This document shows, piece by piece, positions 14,285 through 22,673 of a stretch of 33,109 bases of DNA. Position 1 is the stretch's first letter; each line of letters opens with the position of its first letter. The notes beneath the pieces were generated by a model. That model was not told the origin of the DNA and did no database searches. It saw nothing but the letters and a program-made list of their open reading frames with translations. Source of the stretch: Isosphaeraceae bacterium (GTDB lineage: Bacteria; Planctomycetota; Planctomycetia; Isosphaerales; Isosphaeraceae); the NCBI GenBank assembly GCA_021324445.1, contig JAJPJC010000358.1:1-33109 (forward strand), in the 5' to 3' direction. The position numbers and the translations under genes are program-made.

Positions 14285-16480
14285 ATGATCCTTCGCACAA
14301 TGATCCGGGATTACACCGCGGCCGCGCTGGCCGTGGGGCTGACCTTCGCGCTGAAGGTCCTGATCGAGGGCTGGGTCGGTCCGGGGCCGCCGCTGTTGAT
14401 CTATCTTCCCGCGGTGACCTTCAGCGCCTGGCTCGGAGGGCTGGGCCCCGGGCTGGCCGCCACCGCGATGGCGGCGCTAGTCTGTGTCTATGCCCATCTC
14501 CCGCCGGTCGGCGCGTGGTGGCTCCACAGCCCGAACGATCGGTTCCGACTGGTGGTCTTCCTCGGCGAAGGGATGCTGCTTAGCGCCCTCATGGAGGGGC
14601 TGCTCGCGGCCCGGCGGCGGGCCGAGGCCAGCGCCCGGGATGCGCGGCGCTACCAGGATGAGCTGGCGCGGAGCGAAGGGCAGCTCCGGGCCGTCCTGGA
14701 CCACTCGCCGTCGGTCATCTTCCTCAAGGATCGCGCGGGCCGCTACCTGCTGGTCAACCGCCGGTTCGAAGTGCTCAACGAGGTCGCCCCCAATGGGGCA
14801 ATTGGCAAGACGGATGACGACGTCTTTCCCCGGCCGACCGCCGCGGTCTTCCGGGCGAACGATCGGATGGTCCTCGAGCTGGGAAAGCCCTTCGAGATCG
14901 AAGAGGTCGTCACCCGGGCCGACGGCCCGCACACGTATCTGGCGACCAAGTTCCCGCTGTTCGCTGCCGATGGGACGGTGTCCGCCGTCGGCGGCATTGC
15001 GACCGACATCAGCGAGCGCAAGCAAGCCGAGCAGGCCCTGCGGGCCAGCGAGCAGCGGTTTCGCACCCTCTGCCACTGCTCGCCGATCGGCATCTTCTTG
15101 ACCGACGGCGCGGGCCGGACCACGTATACCAACCCGCGCTGCCAGGAGATCTATGGCTTCTCCTCCGACGAGGCCATGGGGGAGGGCTGGTCGCGGTTCA
15201 TTCACCCGCAAGACCGCACCCGGGTGCTGGACGAATGGTCCCAGCTCGCGCCGGTCGGCGGCGAGTTCTCGATGGAGTACCGGACTCTCGGACCGGGTGG
15301 CACGGTCCGCTGGGTCCATGACCGCGCGGCACCGTTGTTCTCCGACCAGGGGGAAGTGATCGGACACGTGGGGACCGTCGAGGACATCACGGAGCGGAAG
15401 CTCGCGGAGGAGGCCGTGCGCCGCGAACGCGACTTCGCCGAAGGCGTGATCGCGACGGCTCAGGCCATCGTGCTGGTGCTCGACCGCAGCGGGCGGATCG
15501 TCCGCGTCAACCCGTTCCTGGGACGGGTCACCGGCTGCGAACCGGATGAGGTCCGGGGCGAGGATTGGTTCGCCACCTTCGTGCCCCACCGCGAGCGGTG
15601 CCGGGCCCGCGAAGCGTTCCTCCAGGCTCTGGCTGCCGACGGCGGCAACACCGTCACCTATCCGATCCTGACCCGGGACGGCCGCCACCGCCGCATCGAA
15701 TGGGCCAACCGAGTGCTGGGCGGTCTCGAGGGCGCGGCCCACGTGCTGGCGATCGGGCACGACATCACGGCACTGGAGCAAGCCCAGCAGCGGGCGCTCC
15801 AGGCCGAACGGCTGGCGGCGATCGGCGAGATGGTCGCCGGCCTGAGCCATGAGAGCCGCAATGCACTCCACCGCAGCCAGGTGTGCCTGGAGATGCTCGG
15901 CCTGGAGGTCGAGGACCGACCGGAAGCCCTTAACCTCATCGCCCGGCTTCAGGCGGCGCAGGATGACCTGTACCACCTCTTCGAAGATGTGCGCAGTTAT
16001 GCGGCGCCGATCCACCTGGAGATGCGCGCGTGCGACCTGGCGGAGATCTGGCGGGAGGCGTGGGCGCAGCTCGCCGCGCTGCGCCGGGGCCGGGAGGATG
16101 TCCTCACCGAGGCGACCGACGGCCTCGACCTGCACTGCGCGGCCGATCCCTTCCGACTGGGGCAAGTCTTCCGGAACATCCTGGAGAACGCCCTGAGCGC
16201 CGGCGCCGATCCTGCTCGGATTGAGATCGGCTGCGACCGGACGGAGCTCGATGGTCAACCGGCGCTGCGCCTCGCGGTGCGCGACCACGGACCAGGGCTC
16301 ACCCCGGAGCAGCGGCAACGGATCTTCGAGCCGTTTTTCACCACCAAGACGAAGGGGACCGGCCTGGGCATGGCCATCACCAAACGGATCGTCGAAGCCC
16401 ACGGGGGCCAGATCGCCGTCGGTGAAGCCGGTGGACCCGGGGCGGAAATCCTCCTCACCTTACCGCGAGGACAACGATGA
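14285..16480 (+). CDS. Membrane sensor histidine kinase with DUF4118-like and three PAS domains
   Basis: About 731 residues from the ATG at 14285 (a GTG at 14237 is the alternative). The N-terminus has about four hydrophobic segments in a KdpD-like DUF4118 arrangement (LAVGLTFALKVLIEG, LLIYLPAVTFSAWLGGLG, LAATAMAALVCVYAHL). Three PAS domains follow at about 130-250 (LRAVLDHSPSVIFLKDRAGR), 255-375 (FRTLCHCSPIGIFLTDGAGR) and 378-500. The phospho-acceptor is His of GLSHESRNALHRSQ at about 522, a variant of the usual HELRNPL. The catalytic domain (about 620-728) shows the N box NILENALSAG, DHGPGL, IFEPFFTTKTKGTGLGMAI. Its stop overlaps the response regulator start by 4 bases (ATGA), so the two are coupled and are presumably cognate. 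The signal is unknown. Confidence 0.93.
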   Translation: MILRTMIRDYTAAALAVGLTFALKVLIEGWVGPGPPLLIYLPAVTFSAWLGGLGPGLAATAMAALVCVYAHLPPVGAWWLHSPNDRFRLVVFLGEGMLLSALMEGLLAARRRAEASARDARRYQDELARSEGQLRAVLDHSPSVIFLKDRAGRYLLVNRRFEVLNEVAPNGAIGKTDDDVFPRPTAAVFRANDRMVLELGKPFEIEEVVTRADGPHTYLATKFPLFAADGTVSAVGGIATDISERKQAEQALRASEQRFRTLCHCSPIGIFLTDGAGRTTYTNPRCQEIYGFSSDEAMGEGWSRFIHPQDRTRVLDEWSQLAPVGGEFSMEYRTLGPGGTVRWVHDRAAPLFSDQGEVIGHVGTVEDITERKLAEEAVRRERDFAEGVIATAQAIVLVLDRSGRIVRVNPFLGRVTGCEPDEVRGEDWFATFVPHRERCRAREAFLQALAADGGNTVTYPILTRDGRHRRIEWANRVLGGLEGAAHVLAIGHDITALEQAQQRALQAERLAAIGEMVAGLSHESRNALHRSQVCLEMLGLEVEDRPEALNLIARLQAAQDDLYHLFEDVRSYAAPIHLEMRACDLAEIWREAWAQLAALRRGREDVLTEATDGLDLHCAADPFRLGQVFRNILENALSAGADPARIEIGCDRTELDGQPALRLAVRDHGPGLTPEQRQRIFEPFFTTKTKGTGLGMAITKRIVEAHGGQIAVGEAGGPGAEILLTLPRGQR

Positions 16481-17073
16481 GCCCAGCGCTACGGATCGCC
16501 GTCGCCGATGACGAGCTCGACGTGCGCGACTACTACCAGCGGATCCTGCCCCGGCTGGGCCACCAGGTCGTGGCCGTGGCCCGGACCGGCCGGGAGCTGG
16601 TCGCGCAGTGCCGGGCCTTGCGCCCGGATCTCGTGATCACCGACATCAAGATGCCGGACCTGGACGGGATCGACGCCGCCGAGGCGATCTCCCAGGGTGA
16701 GCCGATCCCCGTGATCCTGGTGTCGGCTTACCACCGCCCCCAGCTCTTTGAGCGCGCCAGGGGGGACCACATCCTCGCCTACCTGGTCAAGCCGACGAAG
16801 CAAGCCGACCTCGAGGCGGCGATCGCCATCGCCATGCAGCGGTTCGAGCAGTTCCGGGCCTTGCGGAAGGAGGCCGCCGACCAGCGGCAGGCCCTGGAGG
16901 ACCGCAAGGTCATCGAGCGGGCCAAGGGGCTTCTCATGAAGAGTGCCGGCCTCGATGAAGACGACGCCTTCCGGCAGCTGCGCAAGCTGGCGCGCGACCG
17001 CAACCAGAAGCTGGTCGAGGTCGCGCGCGGGGTGGTCGGCGGTCAGGAGTCAGTGGTCGGTGAAAACCAGTAA
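16477..17073 (+). CDS. ANTAR-domain response regulator
   Basis: A 198-residue protein. The receiver domain (1-120) has the acidic pocket Asp11/Asp12, phospho-acceptor Asp at about 56 (LVITDIKMPDLDG) and Lys at about 105 (YLVKPTK). A helical linker leads to an ANTAR domain (about 135-185): RKVIERAKGLLMKSAGLDED followed by DAFRQLRKLARDRNQKLVEV. ANTAR proteins bind tandem RNA hairpins in leaders to prevent termination, so this regulator should act on transcripts rather than promoters. It overlaps the histidine kinase by 4 bases. The last dozen residues after VARGVVGG are probably a disordered tail. I found no convincing dual-hairpin target in the window. Confidence 0.93.
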   Translation: MSPALRIAVADDELDVRDYYQRILPRLGHQVVAVARTGRELVAQCRALRPDLVITDIKMPDLDGIDAAEAISQGEPIPVILVSAYHRPQLFERARGDHILAYLVKPTKQADLEAAIAIAMQRFEQFRALRKEAADQRQALEDRKVIERAKGLLMKSAGLDEDDAFRQLRKLARDRNQKLVEVARGVVGGQESVVGENQ

Positions 17074-17114
17074 CCGGGCGCGGCCCTGATGATCCTCGGC
17101 GGATCGCACCGCTG

Positions 17115-17789
17115 CTACGGGCGTACCGACCTGGATCGACGTCGTCGCGCTTGGACCAGCAACCCATCGAGCTCTTCGAGCAACTTCTGAAACGATCGCG
17201 ATCGCCGACTCATCCCGCGCGTGAAGGGGAGAATCCGCGTCAGGGCGGGTTGATGCTTGGTCGGCGAGTATTTCGTGAGGCCGAGTAGCTTGGCGACTTC
17301 CTTCTTGCAATCGGCGATCGCTTCGACATCCATCCCACGAGGGAGAGAGTGCCGCGTCAAACGGAATCCCTGCTGCACCAACCCCTGACGGAAGCGATCT
17401 GTCGGGAAGGCCGCGAGGAACCAAGCCTCATATTCCCGCTTGGCGACCGCGACACCGATCGGGTAATCAGCGGGGACGAGGGTCCGCGCCCGAGCGAGCA
17501 ATCCTGCGGCCAGAGTTTCTGGGCAGTCATCGTCGGCATCAAGAAGCACAAGAATGACGTCCGGCTGCCGCAGGAGCGCCAAATGGACATAGTGCTCCAC
17601 TCCCCGCCTCCAGGCGCTATCGTGAGCGGCCGCGAGGGTTCCCTTTCCGCCGGTGAAGACAGGTCCGGCGAGATCGACCTCGACATTTCGGTGGTAGCGC
17701 CGGAACCTCAGCCAGTTTCGGAGGAGGATCGGCACGGCTTCCTTCGCGCCCCGGCCTTCCACGATCGGCACGATAACATATTTATACAT
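17115..17789 (-). CDS. DUF4276 family protein, Toprim-like, partner of the AAA ATPase
   Basis: A 224-residue protein starting MYKYVIVPIVEGRGAKEAVP. The N-terminal Glu (about 11, in VEGRGA) and the DxD motif (VILVLLDADDDCPETL, Asp84 and Asp86) match the E…DxD metal-binding layout of Toprim nucleases, and the overall layout fits the DUF4276 family. The C-terminus is strongly basic (ARRRRSRSVRP), suggesting nucleic-acid contact. Its first 8 bases overlap the end of the upstream AAA ATPase gene, so the two form an operon and probably a complex. ATPase plus Toprim-type nuclease is the layout of OLD, Gabija and PARIS defence systems. A role in anti-phage defence is inferred; which named system, if any, it belongs to is not clear. 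Confidence 0.82.
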   Translation of the reverse strand: MYKYVIVPIVEGRGAKEAVPILLRNWLRFRRYHRNVEVDLAGPVFTGGKGTLAAAHDSAWRRGVEHYVHLALLRQPDVILVLLDADDDCPETLAAGLLARARTLVPADYPIGVAVAKREYEAWFLAAFPTDRFRQGLVQQGFRLTRHSLPRGMDVEAIADCKKEVAKLLGLTKYSPTKHQPALTRILPFTRGMSRRSRSFQKLLEELDGLLVQARRRRSRSVRP

Positions 17790-18960
17790 TATATGTCAAC
17801 TGGAAGAAGTCATCCTCGGCGCCGATTGTTGACGGTTCGTCAGCCGTCCAGAGGGCGTTGGACCGGAGCAATTCGCCGACGGTCAGGGGGGGGTTCAGAT
17901 TCGCCTGGACATTCTCGCTCAGAGAATAGATACGACTCATGCCCTCCTTCCACTGGATGACCCGGATGCGGTCGGGTCGGGCCGTGGGATGGGTGAGGAT
18001 TTCCGGGCTGTGCGTCGAGACCACGACCGGGAAGTCGTCGCTGGCTTCATCGATCGCATCGAGCAAGACTCCGTGCGCGAAGGGATACAGCGAGTCCTCG
18101 ATTTCATCGATCAGAACAACCGAGGGCCGGGGAGTTTGCCGGAGCGCCAACAGGATGCCCAGGCTTCGGAGCGTGCCGTCGGACATCATCGACGCATCGA
18201 AGCCCTCGGCATGGCCAGCATTCCCTTGCTGATGGAACACGATGACGCGCCGCCCGACGACGGTGTCGGTTGAGATGTCCCGGATGCCGGGAACGGCCAC
18301 GGCGAGGTACTGTTCGATCCACTTCCGGTCCGTCCGCTTGAGGCGTTTCAGGACATCCCCGGCGTTGCGGCCGTCGCGGCTCAAACGCTCCTCGCTCCCG
18401 ATCTTCGGCTCACTGCGAATGGCCTCCGGGGAAAACTGGTGGAATGAGATCAGCCGCAGCGCCTCGATGATCGTCTTCCACGTCGAGTTCGATCCTGCGA
18501 TGAGCGGGAAGACGAGGGTCTCCGGGTCGAGGGCGGGCTTGATTGATAGGATCTTGCTCTCAAAGCCGTTGGCTGCTCGCTCGAAGGAGGGGCCGTGCTC
18601 ACTCCGCAGGACCTCCCGCTTGACGACATAACCCGATTTCCCCGGATCGAGCGCGACCGTGAAGCCGTACAGGACGGGGAACTTGCTCTCGAACTCGAGG
18701 CGAACGGCGACCGAGATGCCGGACCGGGCGACGCGGCGCAGATGTCGCGGGAGAAGACCCAGGAACGAGCCGCGCCGCTCGAACGCCGTGCTGAGGGAGT
18801 CGGTCACGGCTTCGCTCACGAAGCTGAAGGCATCCATCAAGGTCGACTTGCCGGCGCCGTTGCGGCCGACGAGGAAGGTGACATCGTCCAGGACCAACCG
18901 GGCGTCGGAGAACGCGCGGAAGTTGCGGAGCCGGAGCTCCTTGAGGATGACGCGACTCAT
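17782..18960 (-). CDS. AAA/ABC-type ATPase (AAA_15/AAA_21-like) of a two-gene defence pair
   Basis: A 392-residue ATPase. The N-terminus KELRLRNFRAFSDARLVLDD is the typical RecF/SMC-like opening strand. Walker A is GRNGAGKST (about 32-40). The signature-like segment is MSDGTLRSLGILLAL (about residue 255-270), Walker B VVLIDEIEDSLYP (about 280) and the switch His VVSTHSPEIL (about 310). There is no fused nuclease domain; the nuclease-like part is the separate DUF4276 gene overlapping its 3' end. ATPases of this kind in defence islands sense phage activity and license a nuclease effector. GAGG lies 6 bases upstream of the ATG. A perfect palindrome just upstream may be its operator. It is divergent to the helicase operon. 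Confidence 0.9.
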   Translation of the reverse strand: MSRVILKELRLRNFRAFSDARLVLDDVTFLVGRNGAGKSTLMDAFSFVSEAVTDSLSTAFERRGSFLGLLPRHLRRVARSGISVAVRLEFESKFPVLYGFTVALDPGKSGYVVKREVLRSEHGPSFERAANGFESKILSIKPALDPETLVFPLIAGSNSTWKTIIEALRLISFHQFSPEAIRSEPKIGSEERLSRDGRNAGDVLKRLKRTDRKWIEQYLAVAVPGIRDISTDTVVGRRVIVFHQQGNAGHAEGFDASMMSDGTLRSLGILLALRQTPRPSVVLIDEIEDSLYPFAHGVLLDAIDEASDDFPVVVSTHSPEILTHPTARPDRIRVIQWKEGMSRIYSLSENVQANLNPPLTVGELLRSNALWTADEPSTIGAEDDFFQLTYNV

Positions 18961-19469
18961 CGGAGCCTCGAAGTAAACTGCAAGCTTGCAGGTTCTGGTT
19001 CACCTCTCATTGTACGTGCCCCGCCCTCTGATCGCGCGGGGTCCATAACCCGAAGCCAGATCGTCCGGATGGGCCAGGCGTTGGTCTGGTGATCCGGAAG
19101 AAGCCGGCTCCGTCAGCGCACGGTTCCGCAGATCAACGTTCGGATGCGACCTTCTTCGGACTTCGCCCTCCCCAAGACCGCCAGTGGCTTGAAATCGACG
19201 TTCCCCCGTGGCACAATCCATGAGATAGTGGGGGGGATCATACAATCCATCGGCCAAGAATGGCGACCTCCGGGGCATCGGCCCAACCCGAAGTTGAGTC
19301 ACGCCCGGTTGCAACGGGACGTACTCACCGGCGCGCCAATCAAGCTGGGCCAGCGCGTCCGGGGCCTTGGCTCCCTGGCTCTGTCCCAAGACCTACTCAC
19401 CAGCGCGAGACAACCAATCCGCCCTTGCTTGATCGACGCAGGCGTCGACATTCGAGGAAGGGATGAGCA
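18961..19469. other. Divergent intergenic region between the two defence operons
   Basis: About 510 bases. The left edge has the palindrome at 18978-18991; the right edge has the ribosome binding site of the next gene. A minus-strand frame at 19000-19389 (129 codons) stays open but shows no recognised motif and lacks a convincing ribosome binding site; it is either a shadow or a decayed gene. Confidence 0.4.
18978..18991. promoter_or_regulatory. Perfect 14-base palindrome, candidate operator
   Basis: CTGCAAGCTTGCAG is a perfect palindrome 17 bases upstream of the ATPase start codon, placed to overlap its leader or promoter. No regulator gene lies next to it, so the binding protein is unknown. 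Confidence 0.4.
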
Positions 19470-22400
19470 ATGTTCAACAAGGACGCCGGTCTGATCGACC
19501 TCGACAGGTCTCTCCACGATCATCTAACCCGGGTGGGCTTGATCGGCGAGATCCCTCTTACTGAAGAGGATCTCGAGCTGATGGCAGGCCGGCTGAGAGA
19601 GTGCCTGGACACGAAAGGGCCTGGTCCCGGGACCGAGCATCTGAATGAGCGCGGTGCCCGAGTCGTGGCTTGCTTACTCGTCCATCTCGGGGTGCGTGAG
19701 TATCGCGAGGGAGATTTCTGGGGAGCCGTCGCTCCGGCGCTCAGGCGAGCGCTGCCGACGAACCTTCAGGTTCGCTGGGGCCGTATGGTGGAGCAGGTGA
19801 TCAAGGACTACCGCTTGGCGCCTTTCTTCGATCCGATCGAGCAGGATGGCCAGCGGTACGTCACGCCCATCCTTGGACATGGGGGGATACCGGATTACTG
19901 CCTGGATGATTTCTTCGAGAAGCTGTTGATTCCGACAGCGCGAGGACGGCTCATCTACGACGAAGGCGATCTCCCGCACCTGCTCCGACAATGGGAGAAG
20001 CGCGCCTCCGATTACCAGACGGCTGACAAGCCGATCCGCCGTTTTCTGCGGCATGGCGGCAAGGCGGCCCGGGACTTCCTCGATCGCTGCCTGGATCTGG
20101 CCGAGGCGTTCGATGCAGGCCGGCTCGGTGATCCTAATCAGTTTGGCTTGCCAGAGCGAGTGGTCAAGCGCTTCAGGGAGTGGTCCGCCAGCCAGATTCC
20201 GACCCACGGCGGGCGGGAATCTCGCGCATCGTCGGGACCGCGCTACCGACGGCCTGAACTCTTTCTCGATCCAGCATCGGCGGGGCTGCGCCTGGTCATA
20301 CCGTGCCAATCGATCCTGCTCGCGACGGCCGAGCGAGGACGCCTTACGGCCTTCGTGCGGCAGGACCATGTTCCTGCGCAGGAATTCGAACTCCGGCCGT
20401 CCTCAGTTAACGGCAGGGTCGATACGGCTCCCATCGAGCTCCTGTTGCGACGCTCGTTCGCAAAGTTGGATGTTGCACTGCGAGCAGGCGGCAAGGAGCT
20501 CCGGGCCTGGGACCTGGAGGGCATCACCGGCGATCGTCCCTGGATGGCTTTCGATGGCGAGACGTACCAGCTCGTCACTGAGCGGCCCTTGCCGAAGAAC
20601 GACGTCTGGCTCCTGGCACTGCAAAGCATGGGCTTTGAGGGGGGCGATATCTCGGAAGAGGCGCCCGTTTGGGGCGACTTTCTGGCGCGGCGTGTCGATT
20701 TGGGGACATCGAACACCTGGCGGCTTCATGAGACGCGGAGCCGCTCGAAGCCGGTCTCTTTGGCAATCGAGTCGACTGCAGAGATCAGGCCCTTCCTCGA
20801 GGGTCGCCGTCTTCCCGCTTGGCCGCCGGTCTCATGCCCCGGCTGTGATTTCCTGTTCGTGGGAAGGCCTCCCGAGCTCGTGATCCCGGCGGGCCACTCC
20901 GGTGGGGACGGATGGCGGGATGCAACCCTGATCGTGCGCTCCCTTGACGGTCAAGCCTCGGCCCCAACGGAATGGCGGCGATTCCCCCTTTCGGATCTCT
21001 GGGACCAGCCGGCGGGTCCGGATCAACCCATTCGGCTGCACCTGGGAGAGGCTCCGCTGTCCTTGACGACCGGAAGGTTTCTCCTGAATCTGCGGGGTCG
21101 TCTCGGCCAGGATGAGACGTACCGAATCGCTGTAGTTCCCTCGATGGAGATCGAATGCCCGCCCGAGTGCCTCCTGCCCGATGAGCCAGGTGGATCGCAC
21201 CCCATCACGATCCAGGTACGCGCTCGACCGGGTACTCGGATCGAGGCGATTCCGGGGACCGATTGCGTGCAGGAGGATGATGTCGATCACCAGATCAACC
21301 TCGGAGGGCAGCAGCGGAGCGTTGACCTCAAGGTCGACGGTGTGGAGCTTCGCATCACCCTCCCTCGGATCGAATGGGCCTTCAGCGCGAAGGAAGTGGG
21401 AGTGCTTCGCTACGAGTCACGACCGATTGAGATCGACCTTCAAGAGTTTGAGGACGCCCCGGAGCCGGCCATCTTTCTGAAGGTCGCACTCGACCGCGTC
21501 CCTGCCGCTCGACTTTGTCTCGACCGTGGCGGCCAGTCGCGTGACGTGCCCTGGCAGCAGGGTCGCGCCGCGATTCCCTTGGGAGGCTTTCTCGACACGA
21601 TCCGCGCGACGCACGGGTCGCTGAGGACGTTGCGGCTCGCGATGGCAAGCCCCGAGGCCAACGGCGAGCGGAGTATCGAAGTCCTACGGATCCGGCATGG
21701 CTGGAGCTGCTGGCTTCGATCCATCGAAACGGTGGTCGAGTCCGGACAGCGCGCGCTGTTCTTCACGTGGGAAGATCAAGTCCGCCTTCCAAACCGAGTC
21801 ATCCGCCTCTGGCGGGCGACTTCGGCGCCGGATCATCAGCCCGTGGAGATTCCCGTCGGCGATGGCGTGGACGAAATCGGCTTTGAGGTTCCCGAGCAGC
21901 GGTTGCCCGACGGTCGTTACCTCCTGGAATTTGCCGTCGGGGATGATGGCTGGAATCCGCCCGTCAAGCCGGATCTCTTCAAGGAGGGCTTGCAGGTTGT
22001 TCAGCTCGATGCGTCGTCCGCCGAGCTACTCGGATCACCGGCGGGACGCCTCGATGAGTTGCTCGAGGCCTACGAATCCAACGATCCCCTCAACCCTGAT
22101 CTGAGGAACCGCGTCGTCGATGACATTCTTGCTGGCCCGGTGACAGCTATCTGGGCGCTGCGCGACCGTGGTTGGGTCGGACTGAACAGGCTTTTCCTGT
22201 CCGATGGATGCATGTCGGGCGACTCGCAGAGCATCGAGGAGATATACGGGGCTATCTCCTGGTCGAGCCCTGAATTTGCCGCCGCGTTTCTGCGCGGGTT
22301 AAGAGACAAGAGTAGAAAACTGGTTTGGCCGGAGGGTACGGGAAAGCCGAGGGAGGTGCTCAACATCGAGCTTCGTGTAGGGGAGACGCATCCCTTGGCT

Positions 22401-22673
22401 TTTCCGTTGAGAGGCCGCAAGAGGGTGAGGTGCGTTGTGCCAGCGAAGTGGCATCGCGCACGACCTCACGATTGGTCCCCCGAGGTGAAGCGATTCGTCC
22501 TCTCGCAGTTCCAGCGAGCGCTCCACTCGGGCATCGCATCCTGCCCTGGAGACGTCCGCGGCCGGATCGAGGAGACGGGCCGCCAGGCGTTCCTGAGCGA
22601 TCCGGATGACTACCTGAAGGCGTGGATCGACCCGGACCAAGACCTTGCTCGGGGGGCCTGGAGGGGAGCATGA
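19470..22673 (+). CDS. Large unrecognised protein, first gene of a helicase operon
   Basis: A 1067-residue protein that I do not recognise. GAGGAAGGG lies 7 bases upstream of the ATG, supporting the start. By eye it has three parts. Residues 1-240 are helical (ERVVKRFREWSASQI ends it). About 260-830 is a long beta-rich region that reads like several stacked Ig-like or beta-sandwich modules (RPELFLDPASAGLRLVIPCQ, RFLLNLRGRLGQDETYRIAV, IRLWRATSAPDHQPVEIPV), with one Cys pair, CPGC, at about 456-459. The C-terminal 230 residues are helical again (RLDELLEAYESNDPLNPDLR, SPEVKRFVLSQFQRALHSG). There is no signal peptide, membrane helix or nucleotide-binding motif. The stop overlaps the helicase start by 4 bases, so it is expected to work with it, perhaps as a recognition or scaffold subunit. 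Confidence 0.88.
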   Translation: MFNKDAGLIDLDRSLHDHLTRVGLIGEIPLTEEDLELMAGRLRECLDTKGPGPGTEHLNERGARVVACLLVHLGVREYREGDFWGAVAPALRRALPTNLQVRWGRMVEQVIKDYRLAPFFDPIEQDGQRYVTPILGHGGIPDYCLDDFFEKLLIPTARGRLIYDEGDLPHLLRQWEKRASDYQTADKPIRRFLRHGGKAARDFLDRCLDLAEAFDAGRLGDPNQFGLPERVVKRFREWSASQIPTHGGRESRASSGPRYRRPELFLDPASAGLRLVIPCQSILLATAERGRLTAFVRQDHVPAQEFELRPSSVNGRVDTAPIELLLRRSFAKLDVALRAGGKELRAWDLEGITGDRPWMAFDGETYQLVTERPLPKNDVWLLALQSMGFEGGDISEEAPVWGDFLARRVDLGTSNTWRLHETRSRSKPVSLAIESTAEIRPFLEGRRLPAWPPVSCPGCDFLFVGRPPELVIPAGHSGGDGWRDATLIVRSLDGQASAPTEWRRFPLSDLWDQPAGPDQPIRLHLGEAPLSLTTGRFLLNLRGRLGQDETYRIAVVPSMEIECPPECLLPDEPGGSHPITIQVRARPGTRIEAIPGTDCVQEDDVDHQINLGGQQRSVDLKVDGVELRITLPRIEWAFSAKEVGVLRYESRPIEIDLQEFEDAPEPAIFLKVALDRVPAARLCLDRGGQSRDVPWQQGRAAIPLGGFLDTIRATHGSLRTLRLAMASPEANGERSIEVLRIRHGWSCWLRSIETVVESGQRALFFTWEDQVRLPNRVIRLWRATSAPDHQPVEIPVGDGVDEIGFEVPEQRLPDGRYLLEFAVGDDGWNPPVKPDLFKEGLQVVQLDASSAELLGSPAGRLDELLEAYESNDPLNPDLRNRVVDDILAGPVTAIWALRDRGWVGLNRLFLSDGCMSGDSQSIEEIYGAISWSSPEFAAAFLRGLRDKSRKLVWPEGTGKPREVLNIELRVGETHPLAFPLRGRKRVRCVVPAKWHRARPHDWSPEVKRFVLSQFQRALHSGIASCPGDVRGRIEETGRQAFLSDPDDYLKAWIDPDQDLARGAWRGA

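Noticed and set aside
19000..19389. A 129-codon minus-strand frame in the gap between the defence operons
   Set aside because: No motif, no convincing ribosome binding site, and composition typical of non-coding sequence; possibly a decayed gene but not supportable.
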